Source of the DNA: Niabella yanshanensis
GTDB lineage: Bacteria > Bacteroidota > Bacteroidia > Chitinophagales > Chitinophagaceae
Reading direction: 5' to 3'
Length of the DNA stretch: 64,000 bases
Assembly (NCBI RefSeq): GCF_034424215.1
Contig: NZ_CP139960.1
Span: forward strand, 4,278,001 to 4,342,000
Positions 1 through 7,298 of this stretch are shown one piece after another. Every line of letters begins with the position of its first letter. Position 1 is the stretch's first letter. The notes under the pieces are model-generated. The model was given only the letters and a program-made list of their open reading frames with translations. It made no database searches and was not told the origin of the DNA. Both the position numbers and the translations under genes were made by a program.

Positions 1-1
1 T

Positions 2-946
2 AAAAAGTTTAATATAAAAAAGGAAAACATCTACGCTAATACCTTTTTATTCGACAGCGAGGGTACTATTATTGGCTACGATACAGCTAATCCTTTAAGC
101 CAGGAAGGAGGGAAGGTAAAGCTGATGAAGGAATTGAAACTGGAAGGAAATCTTTATGGTATTGGCGACGGCTATTCAGACTTTCAATTGAAAGAAAGCG
201 GGCATGTTAAAAAGTTCTTTGCTTACACCGAGAACATTTCCCGTAACAGTGTTACTTCAAAGGCCGATTACATCACACCCAGCTTCGATGAGTTTTTATA
301 CCTCAATAAATTACCCGGCTCTATCTCTTATCCTAAGAACAGGATCATTGCCATTGTAGCAGGCAGTGTTCCGGAGGAAAGCGTTGAGCTGCTCAGGCAG
401 GAAGGGTTTACCGTGGTAGCAGAACAGGAGGCAGATGAAAAAACGATTCAGAAAGCAGGGATTCTGCTGGTAGCTGACAAAATTATATTAGACAGCAAGC
501 AAATCAAAAAAGCCACACGTCTTAAAGTGATCGGCTATTTTGGTCATGCACAAACGGAATTGCCGGTATCGTTTTGCACCGAAAAGGGTATTGTTATTTT
601 TGATGCATCTAAAACATCTGCAAAGGGAGCCAATGCTATTTCCCAAAGAATCATAGATTTTATCAACAGGGGATCTGTTCAGCATAGTATTAATTTTCCT
701 TCTCTTCAACTGACTGCGGTAACAAAAACGCATCGCATTATTCACATTCATAAGAATGTACCGGGTGTTATGGCGCATATCAATACAGTACTCGCCGAGC
801 ATGCTATTAATATTGATGCGCAATATTTAATGACGAACCCAACCATCGGGTATGTCATCATTGACATCAATAAAGAATACGATAAGCAGCTGCTGAAAGA
901 GCTGAAAGCCATTGAGCATACGATCCAGTTCAGGGTATTGTATTAA
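2..946 (+). CDS. HAD-family (SerB-like) phosphatase fused to a SerA remnant and ACT domain, 5'-truncated by the window
   Basis: The frame is open from base 2, so the gene starts left of the window; the first ATG at 125 is internal. The N-terminal part is the end of a phosphoserine-phosphatase-like HAD domain (ANTFLFD, then IGDGYSDFQL at about 155-185). Next come about 95 residues resembling the first part of the D-3-phosphoglycerate dehydrogenase substrate domain (from NRIIAIVAGS to IVIFDASKTSAKGAN). The text then jumps directly to the C-terminal SerA ACT region (FINRGS..INFP, HIHKNVPGV, NIDAQYL, GYVIIDI). The NAD-binding Rossmann domain, roughly 190 residues in E. coli SerA, is absent. It is probably a phosphoserine phosphatase with a serine-sensing ACT domain, not a dehydrogenase. 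The role is inferred. Confidence 0.75.
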   Translation, partial: KKFNIKKENIYANTFLFDSEGTIIGYDTANPLSQEGGKVKLMKELKLEGNLYGIGDGYSDFQLKESGHVKKFFAYTENISRNSVTSKADYITPSFDEFLYLNKLPGSISYPKNRIIAIVAGSVPEESVELLRQEGFTVVAEQEADEKTIQKAGILLVADKIILDSKQIKKATRLKVIGYFGHAQTELPVSFCTEKGIVIFDASKTSAKGANAISQRIIDFINRGSVQHSINFPSLQLTAVTKTHRIIHIHKNVPGVMAHINTVLAEHAINIDAQYLMTNPTIGYVIIDINKEYDKQLLKELKAIEHTIQFRVLY

Positions 947-970
947 TAGCCCGTACATCTCCGCTGCAGT

Positions 971-1627
971 TTAGATAACAATAATGTTATCTGAAAATTT
1001 CTGGCTTACAGATTTTGTTTCGCCGTTGATTTCGATGGTCATCATGCCGTCGAATGCCTCTCTGGCAATCACTTTGATCTTATTGTTGATGCCCAGGCCC
1101 AGGCTTACCACGTATTGGAGGAAGGAAGTTGAATTGTCTTTTACCGCAACCATTTTACAGGAACTGCCAGGCTCTGCTTTGGAAAGGGTTTTCTTGGATT
1201 GTTTCTGAAAGACCCCTTTTTCGTTGGGGATGGGATCGCCATGCGGATCATACTCGGGGTATTGAAGAAACTGGTCGAGCCTGTTGATCAGTTTTTTAGA
1301 GCGGATGTGCTCCAGCTCTTCTGCTACCTCATGCACTTCATCCCAGCTGAATTCCAGCTTTTCATATAAAAAGGTTTCCCATAACCGGTGCTTCCTGATC
1401 ACATCAACGGCCAGTTCACGGCCGGTTTTGGTTAGTTTAATTTTCCCGTATTTTTCATAGTTGACCAGCTTTTTGCCCTTCAGCTTCTTCAACATTTCGT
1501 TCACAGACGCGGGTTTAACGGACAGGGCTGCAGCCAGTTCATTAGTGCCCGCTTCCTCTGTGGTATTGTCCAGCCCGATCTTAAAAATCGTCTTTAAATA
1601 ATTTTCTTCTGTATATGAAAAGTCCAT
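971..1627 (-). CDS. DtxR/MntR-family metal-dependent transcriptional regulator
   Basis: 218 residues with the DtxR layout: an N-terminal winged helix (about 1-60, starting MDFSYTEENYLKTI), a metal-binding and dimerisation domain with HRLWETFL and HEVAEELEHI, and an SH3/FeoA-like C-terminal part (about 145-218). The residue before EHI is Glu where DtxR has Cys102, as in manganese-type MntR proteins. Such proteins repress uptake genes when loaded with Mn or Fe. The gene is divergent from a TonB receptor whose promoter holds a 16-bp palindrome, the likely operator. A CAAAGGTA on the plus strand (1651-1658) gives a TACCTTTG -7 element for this gene. Which metal it senses cannot be told. Confidence 0.88.
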   Translation of the reverse strand: MDFSYTEENYLKTIFKIGLDNTTEEAGTNELAAALSVKPASVNEMLKKLKGKKLVNYEKYGKIKLTKTGRELAVDVIRKHRLWETFLYEKLEFSWDEVHEVAEELEHIRSKKLINRLDQFLQYPEYDPHGDPIPNEKGVFQKQSKKTLSKAEPGSSCKMVAVKDNSTSFLQYVVSLGLGINNKIKVIAREAFDGMMTIEINGETKSVSQKFSDNIIVI

Positions 1628-1650
1628 TCTTCAATTTTTAGGTTCGATGC

Positions 1651-1658
1651 CAAAGGTA
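1651..1658 (-). promoter_or_regulatory. -7 element of the DtxR-type regulator gene
   Basis: Reads TACCTTTG on the minus strand and matches the Bacteroidota -7 consensus TAnnTTTG. No TTG is seen at the usual -33 distance, which is where the shared palindrome at 1682-1697 begins, so autoregulation is possible. Confidence 0.45.
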
Positions 1659-1679
1659 GAATAATATTTTAAAATAAAT

Positions 1680-1710
1680 TTGTTAGGCATGCCTAACTAT
1701 TATAGTTTTG
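1680..1710 (+). promoter_or_regulatory. Promoter of the metal-regulated TonB receptor
   Basis: TTG at 1680-1682, a 20-bp spacer, then TAGTTTTG at 1703-1710, a match to the Bacteroidota promoter consensus. Transcription should start near 1715. This excludes the ATG at 1712 as the receptor start and favours 1727 or 1733. Confidence 0.65.
1682..1697. promoter_or_regulatory. Perfect 16-bp palindrome, likely DtxR/MntR-type operator
   Basis: GTTAGGCATGCCTAAC is identical to its reverse complement and resembles known DtxR-family boxes (TTAGG...CCTAA). It lies wholly inside the -33/-7 spacer of the receptor promoter and just upstream of the divergent regulator gene. A protein bound here would block RNA polymerase. 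That the neighbouring regulator binds it is inferred from position and sequence type. Confidence 0.7.
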
Positions 1711-1732
1711 CATGGTAAACTTAATCATGAGC

Positions 1733-4018
1733 ATGAAAGATGGATTTGTTCTGATTGCACTACTTTGCTGCTGGCCCTCCCAGCTGATAGCACAATCGGC
1801 ATCAATAAAAGGAAAGGTGGTTAGCAATGGTAGCGCAGAGTCCTGGGTAAATGTATTCCTGGAGAATACCAACCTGGCAACGGCTACAGATAGTTTGGGC
1901 AATTTTAAATTGGACAGTATTCATCCCGGTCAATATAAACTGATTACAAGTCATCTCAGTTATGAGCCCTACATCAAAGAAGTTACAGTTGATGAAGGTC
2001 AATCTCTTACAATCAATATAGATCTCAGTGCCCTGGCTAAATCAGGTACATTAAAAGATGTGGTGATCTCCGGGACCATGAAAGCGGTGAGCCGGCTCGA
2101 AAGCCCTGTACCGGTAGAAGTATACACGCCGGCCTATTTTAAAAAGAATCCAACGCCCAGTATATTCGATGCGTTGCAGAATATCAATGGCGTAAGGCCG
2201 CAACTCAATTGTAATATTTGTAATACCGGGGATATCCATATCAACGGTTTAGAGGGGCCATACACCATGGTGTTGATCGATGGTATGCCAATTGTAAGCT
2301 CCCTGGGATCAGTGTACGGCCTTTCGGGTATTCCAAATTCCCTGGTGGAAAGGATTGAGATAGTTAAAGGCCCCGCTTCTTCTCTATATGGGAGCGAGGC
2401 CGTTGGCGGGTTGATCAATATTATTACACAAAAACCACAGAATGCGCCGCGGCTCAGTGCAGACCTGATGTCCACCACCTGGGGCGAGTATAATGCCGAC
2501 CTGGGATTTTCGTTGAAAGCAGGTAAGAAGGCAAGCGTGCTTACGGGCATTAATTATTTTAATTTTCAAAACAGGATAGACCGTAACCACGACCACTTTA
2601 CCGATGTTACCTTGCAACACCGTATATCCGTTTTCCAGAAATGGAATTTTGAAAGAAAAGAAAATCGCCTGTTCAGTGTTGCGGGAAGATACATGTACGA
2701 GGATCGTTGGGGCGGTGATACGCGATGGGATAAGCGATACCGGGGCGGGGATGAGATCTATGGAGAAAGCATTTATACCAATCGCGCCGAACTGCTGGGG
2801 AATTACCAGCTTCCTGTGAAAGAAAAGCTGTATTTTTCTTTTTCGCTTATTAACCACGACCAGGATAGCCGCTACGGAACCACTTCTTATATCGCCAATC
2901 AGAAAATTGCTTTTGGTCAGCTGGTGTGGGACAAAAAAATGGGTATACACGATTGGCTGGCTGGTACCGCCCTCCGGTATACTTACTATGATGATAATAC
3001 ACCAGGTACAGCCAATGCGAGCGGCAGGAACCAGCCGGAGAAGACCTGGCTGCCGGGTGTTTTTTTACAGGACGAAATGACGTTAGCTCCAAAACATAAG
3101 CTGCTCCTTGGTTTTCGTTATGATCATAATAATATTCATGGAAGCATTTATACGCCCAGGATAGCTTATAAATGGTCTGTTAACGATAATAACATAATAA
3201 GGCTGAATGCAGGAACGGGCTTCCGCGTAGTGAATTTATTTACCGAAGATCATGCAGCGCTTACCGGTGCAAGGGATGTGATAGTGGAAGATGACTTAAA
3301 GCCTGAAAGATCCTATAATGCCAATCTGAATTTTGTGAAGAAGCTGCATTTCAATTCAGGTACCTTCATTGGTTTGGATGCAACTGCTTTCTATACCTGG
3401 TTTACCAATCGTATTGTGCCGGATTATGAGTCCAATGTTAACCAGATTATTTATAGTAACCTGAATGGTCATGCAGTAAGTAAAGGCATCAGCCTGAATA
3501 CGGATATTAATTTCATCAATGGCCTGAAGTTTATTATAGGAGGAACTTTGATGGAGAACACGCTAACGGAGAATGGAAAAACAGAGCAGCAGATACTTAC
3601 TGAAAAGTTCACGGGTACCTGGGCTGTTTCCTATAAGATACGCCCCTTGCATCTTTCTATTGACTATACCGGGAATATATATAGTCCCATGCGCTTACCC
3701 CTGTTGGGAGATCTGGATCCCAGAAACCCCGAATCTCCCTGGTGGAGCATTCAGAATATCCAGTTCACCTACGACGGGTTTAAAAAGCTGGAACTATATG
3801 CGGGTGTAAAGAACCTGCTGAACTGGACACCGGCTAAAAGCACACCCTTTCTGATAGCCAGGTCCAATGACCCCTTTGATAAGAATGTAGTGTTTAATGA
3901 TAACGGACAGGTGGTGGCTACGCCTGATAACCCTTACACTTTAACCTTTGATCCATCTTATGTATATGCTCCCAACCAGGGCATCAGGGGCTTTTTAGGA
4001 GTGAGGTTTAAACTGTAA
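1733..4018 (+). CDS. TonB-dependent receptor, probably for metal or metal-chelate uptake
   Basis: About 761 residues. A signal peptide (MKDGFVLIALLCC...LIAQ) is followed by a CarboxypepD_reg-like beta-sandwich (about 22-105), a plug domain (VLIDGMPIVSS, RIEIVKGPASSLYGSEAVGGLINI) and a 22-strand-type barrel ending in VRFKL. The plug carries CNIC (QLNCNICNTGDIHINGL), a Cys pair that could touch metal. ATGs at 1712, 1727 and 1733 are in frame; 1712 precedes the predicted transcription start, and 1733 gives the best signal peptide. A DtxR-type operator in its promoter implies repression by Fe or Mn. A thioredoxin-fold gene follows after 3 nt. The substrate is not known. Confidence 0.85.
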   Translation: MKDGFVLIALLCCWPSQLIAQSASIKGKVVSNGSAESWVNVFLENTNLATATDSLGNFKLDSIHPGQYKLITSHLSYEPYIKEVTVDEGQSLTINIDLSALAKSGTLKDVVISGTMKAVSRLESPVPVEVYTPAYFKKNPTPSIFDALQNINGVRPQLNCNICNTGDIHINGLEGPYTMVLIDGMPIVSSLGSVYGLSGIPNSLVERIEIVKGPASSLYGSEAVGGLINIITQKPQNAPRLSADLMSTTWGEYNADLGFSLKAGKKASVLTGINYFNFQNRIDRNHDHFTDVTLQHRISVFQKWNFERKENRLFSVAGRYMYEDRWGGDTRWDKRYRGGDEIYGESIYTNRAELLGNYQLPVKEKLYFSFSLINHDQDSRYGTTSYIANQKIAFGQLVWDKKMGIHDWLAGTALRYTYYDDNTPGTANASGRNQPEKTWLPGVFLQDEMTLAPKHKLLLGFRYDHNNIHGSIYTPRIAYKWSVNDNNIIRLNAGTGFRVVNLFTEDHAALTGARDVIVEDDLKPERSYNANLNFVKKLHFNSGTFIGLDATAFYTWFTNRIVPDYESNVNQIIYSNLNGHAVSKGISLNTDINFINGLKFIIGGTLMENTLTENGKTEQQILTEKFTGTWAVSYKIRPLHLSIDYTGNIYSPMRLPLLGDLDPRNPESPWWSIQNIQFTYDGFKKLELYAGVKNLLNWTPAKSTPFLIARSNDPFDKNVVFNDNGQVVATPDNPYTLTFDPSYVYAPNQGIRGFLGVRFKL

Positions 4019-4021
4019 TAA

Positions 4022-4498
4022 ATGAAGTGGTTAAAATACATACTCATCACCATTGCCGGCATACTATTGCTTTCACACATTAGCAAAGCGCAAGTAAAAG
4101 CTTACTCGTTTGAACAAGTGGAGACGCTTCAGAAAAATGAGAAACGGAATGTGGTTGTGTTTATTTATACGAATTGGTGTCAATACTGCCAGGCAATGAA
4201 AAGTACTACGCTGGAGAATGGCCAGGTTCGTAAAATGCTAAACGATCAGTTTTATTATCTTGCATTGAACGCTGAAGAAAAAAAAGATATCCGGTTCAAT
4301 AACAAGCTGTTTAAGTATAAGCCCAATGGAGCGAATACAGGCGCCCACGAACTAGCCGAGGCCCTGGGCAATATCGACGGGAAGCTGGCATACCCGGCTT
4401 TAGTAGTATTAAACAGCAGGTACGAAATTGTTTTCCAGTATAGCGGCTTTTTACATACAAAAGCAATGCGTGCCGTGCTGGACAATACATTACAATAA
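4022..4498 (+). CDS. Secreted thioredoxin-fold protein
   Basis: 158 residues with an N-terminal signal or anchor (YILITIAGILLLSHISKAQ) and a thioredoxin domain with WCQYC, a CxxC redox motif, at about residues 57-61. It starts 3 nt after the receptor stop, so the two are surely co-transcribed under the same operator. The likely place of action is the periplasm. Its role might be keeping the CNIC cysteines of the receptor, or a partner protein, reduced; this is inferred only from the pairing. It is convergent with the GH3 gene (18-nt gap). Confidence 0.8.
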   Translation: MKWLKYILITIAGILLLSHISKAQVKAYSFEQVETLQKNEKRNVVVFIYTNWCQYCQAMKSTTLENGQVRKMLNDQFYYLALNAEEKKDIRFNNKLFKYKPNGANTGAHELAEALGNIDGKLAYPALVVLNSRYEIVFQYSGFLHTKAMRAVLDNTLQ

Positions 4499-4516
4499 AT
4501 GCATTGTTACAATAGC

Positions 4517-7180
4517 TTACTTTACTTCGAATGCTTCTCTTAGTCGTATATCTTTTGACGAAGCGCCGATCATAATGCGGAATGAACCCGGTTCAATCAC
4601 AGGTCTTAAGTCCTTATCCAGCATGGATAAATGTTCAGGACATACAACGAATGATAGTTGCCGGCTTTGGCCTCCTTTTAAATGTATGCGCTGAAATCCT
4701 TTTAGTTCCATAACGGGGCGGGCCACAGAAGCTAATTCGTCGCGCAGGTATAGCTGAACAACCTCGTCGCCATCCCTTGTGCCGGTATTTTTTACAGTGA
4801 GTTGAATGCGGATACTATCTGATGGTTTGATCTGCTTTTTATCCAACACCAGGTTGCTGTATTCGAATTGGGTATAGCTGAGTCCAAAACCAAATGGAAA
4901 CAGGGGTTGTCCTGAAAGATTATTGTAATCATCACCCCGTCCTGTTGGCTTATGGTTGTAAACTAGCGGTAGTTGCGCTTCATGCACCGGAAAAGTAATG
5001 GGTAATCGTCCTGCCGGATTGTAATCTCCAAAGAGCACATCGGCAACGGCTCTTCCACCTTCTTCACCCCCATACCAGGTATGGCCAATGGCTTTTACTT
5101 GATCGGCCCATGGTTGCATAGTAATGGCGCTTCCGCCTACCAATAACACTACAACCGGTTTGCCGATAGCCGCTATTGCCTGTATTAAGGCTTCCTGTTT
5201 GCCGGGCAAACTAAGCATCGCCCTGTCCAGGAACTCGCCTTCGGTAATGCCTGCTACAATAACGGCCACATCTGCTTTTTGCGCTGCCGCCACCGCATCC
5301 TTTATTTTTTGCGAGGTATTATCCGGCTTGCCCTCATCCCATGCCAGCCGGATGCCTCCATTGCCATTGGTTTCATAAAATTCTACTTTAATAGTATATT
5401 TTTTACCGGCCTCGAAGCTGTAATTTTTTAATGTAGTATGATAAGATAGCTTTTGCCATTGATCTACCAGCAGCTGGTCATTAATATAAAGCCGGTAACC
5501 ATCGTTGCCTTCAATGCCTATTTTATAATTACCTGTTCTTGGAGCTGTTAAAGTACCGGTCCAGCGCGCCGCATAAAAGTCGCGATTCAGTTTCGCATCA
5601 GGAGCATACAGTGTCCATAAAAAGTCAATTGCAGCATCGGTTCTTACCACGCTGGGTTTTCCTGACATATCTCGTCCTGAAAAATATTCCGCTTTCAGGC
5701 CCGGCTTTCCATTATTAGATAAATATTGTCCTGAAATCACCCGGTAGCTGCTATCCTGTCGGTCAACACCTTCTGCATAATATACCTGTGTCTTATTACC
5801 CAGTTTCTCTTTAATTGCGTCCAGCATGTTGATCTTTTTAAAGCCTTCCCCTGCATAGCCTCCCAGCCGGGCTTCTATGGCATCGGTTCCAATAATTGCC
5901 AGTGATTGTATGTTTTTAGATAGCGGCAATACGCGCTGTTCGTTTTTAAGTAATACAAACGATTTACGGGCCGCTTCCAAAGCGGTTGCCTTACCCTGCC
6001 GAAGCAGCTGCAGATTATTGGATGTTTCGGGTATATAGGGGTTTTCAAAAAGTCCCAGCTCAAACTTGGCGCGCAATACCCGTGATACCGCATCGTCTAT
6101 ACGGGACTGGTCGATCTTACCATTTAAAAAGGCGGGCATGAATAATTTATGATGTTCGTAGTCGGTTTGAAAGATCACGTCCAGTCCGCCGTTAATAGCA
6201 TGAGCGCCGCTTTCTTCATAATCTTTGGCTGTATAATGCAATACGGCTTCACCACCCACCGCATTGGCATCTGAAATAACAAATCCTTTAAAGCCCCATT
6301 TTTTTTTAAGTTTATCAATCAATAGCCAATGATTAGATGAGGCTGCGGTTCCGTCAAGCGAATTATAAGCTGTCATTATAGACCGGGCGCCCGCTTTCTT
6401 AATAGCGTCAATAAAAGGGGGAAAGTGGATCTCACGCAGGAAACGCTCATTAAAATGGATGGGGTAACTATCCCGGCCTCCATCGCCTACATTGGCCACG
6501 AAGTGCTTGGGCGTGGTGATGATACCTTTTTGCTCAAAGGCGCTCATAAAAGCCACACCCATGGCGCTGGTAAGATAGGGGTCCTCGCCATAAGTTTCTT
6601 CCGTGCGTCCCCAGCGAACATCGGAGGCTATGTTTACTACAGGCGACAATATTTGCCGGATACCTCTTTCTTTTACCTGGCTGGCAATATCAGATGCTAC
6701 ACGGTGTACCATTGCTGTGTCCCAGGTGGCAGCAAGGGCTATTGCCTGGGGAAAAGCGGTAGACTGGCTTCTTACCAAACCATGTAGTGCTTCATCAAAT
6801 GCAATCATAGGAATGCCCAGCCGGGTTTGCTCAACGAAATATTTTTGAATGCTGTTGATTTTCCGGATCACCTTAGTGGCATCTTCCTGTGTATTGTAGC
6901 TAAGCAATTGGCCAGCTGCATCGCCTTTTGCTTTGGCACTTACCTGGAAGCCGAATAAACCGTTTTTATATTGATTTGGGCCTGCATCATCCAGGTCGCC
7001 CGGAATCATGAAGAGCTGCCAGAATTTCTCTTCCGGCGTCATGCGTGCTAAAAGATCGGCAACCCTTTTTTCAACGGGTTGGGTGTTGTCTTTGTATATA
7101 TATTGCTGGCCATGTACACTAACAATACATGCGAATAGTAAGAGGCAGGAACAGGTAAGCCGGTAACTCGTAATGCTCAT
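4517..7180 (-). CDS. Glycoside hydrolase family 3 with inserted PA14 domain (beta-glucosidase-like)
   Basis: About 887 residues. After a signal peptide (to VSVHGQQ) comes a GH3 TIM-barrel domain (from VEKRVADLLARMTPEEK) with the nucleophile segment GFVISDANAV. The second GH3 domain (KSFVLLKNEQRVLPL onward) is split by a PA14 carbohydrate-binding insert (LKAEYFSG ... GNYKIGIEGNDGYRLYI), then continues with GGEEGGRAVADVLFGDYNPAGRLP. A fibronectin-III-like C-terminal domain ends the protein. It likely hydrolyses terminal beta-glucosides or xylosides in the periplasm. The longer frame begins with TTG at 7201; the ATG at 7180 starts directly at the signal peptide and is preferred. Confidence 0.9.
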   Translation of the reverse strand: MSITSYRLTCSCLLLFACIVSVHGQQYIYKDNTQPVEKRVADLLARMTPEEKFWQLFMIPGDLDDAGPNQYKNGLFGFQVSAKAKGDAAGQLLSYNTQEDATKVIRKINSIQKYFVEQTRLGIPMIAFDEALHGLVRSQSTAFPQAIALAATWDTAMVHRVASDIASQVKERGIRQILSPVVNIASDVRWGRTEETYGEDPYLTSAMGVAFMSAFEQKGIITTPKHFVANVGDGGRDSYPIHFNERFLREIHFPPFIDAIKKAGARSIMTAYNSLDGTAASSNHWLLIDKLKKKWGFKGFVISDANAVGGEAVLHYTAKDYEESGAHAINGGLDVIFQTDYEHHKLFMPAFLNGKIDQSRIDDAVSRVLRAKFELGLFENPYIPETSNNLQLLRQGKATALEAARKSFVLLKNEQRVLPLSKNIQSLAIIGTDAIEARLGGYAGEGFKKINMLDAIKEKLGNKTQVYYAEGVDRQDSSYRVISGQYLSNNGKPGLKAEYFSGRDMSGKPSVVRTDAAIDFLWTLYAPDAKLNRDFYAARWTGTLTAPRTGNYKIGIEGNDGYRLYINDQLLVDQWQKLSYHTTLKNYSFEAGKKYTIKVEFYETNGNGGIRLAWDEGKPDNTSQKIKDAVAAAQKADVAVIVAGITEGEFLDRAMLSLPGKQEALIQAIAAIGKPVVVLLVGGSAITMQPWADQVKAIGHTWYGGEEGGRAVADVLFGDYNPAGRLPITFPVHEAQLPLVYNHKPTGRGDDYNNLSGQPLFPFGFGLSYTQFEYSNLVLDKKQIKPSDSIRIQLTVKNTGTRDGDEVVQLYLRDELASVARPVMELKGFQRIHLKGGQSRQLSFVVCPEHLSMLDKDLRPVIEPGSFRIMIGASSKDIRLREAFEVK

Positions 7181-7268
7181 AAATAAAATCTTATCTCGCA
7201 ATGTAAAGAGTATATTTTAGAATTGTATGCGCCGGCCTGCAGTTTTAAAAAGTACGGTAATATGCATG

Positions 7269-7293
7269 AAAAAGGCCGGCTTGAAGGCCGGCC
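7269..7293 (-). terminator. Intrinsic terminator of lon
   Basis: On the minus strand GGCCGGC pairs with GCCGGCC across a 6-nt loop and is followed by five T. It lies a few bases after the lon stop. Confidence 0.8.
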
Positions 7294-7298
7294 CAGAT

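Noticed and set aside
1712-1732. Upstream ATG for the metal-regulated receptor
   Set aside because: It lies about one base after the -7 element, before the predicted transcription start; 1733 gives a better signal peptide.
2134-2950. Large minus-strand frames opposite the TonB receptor
   Set aside because: Antisense shadows of a gene with intact plug and barrel motifs.
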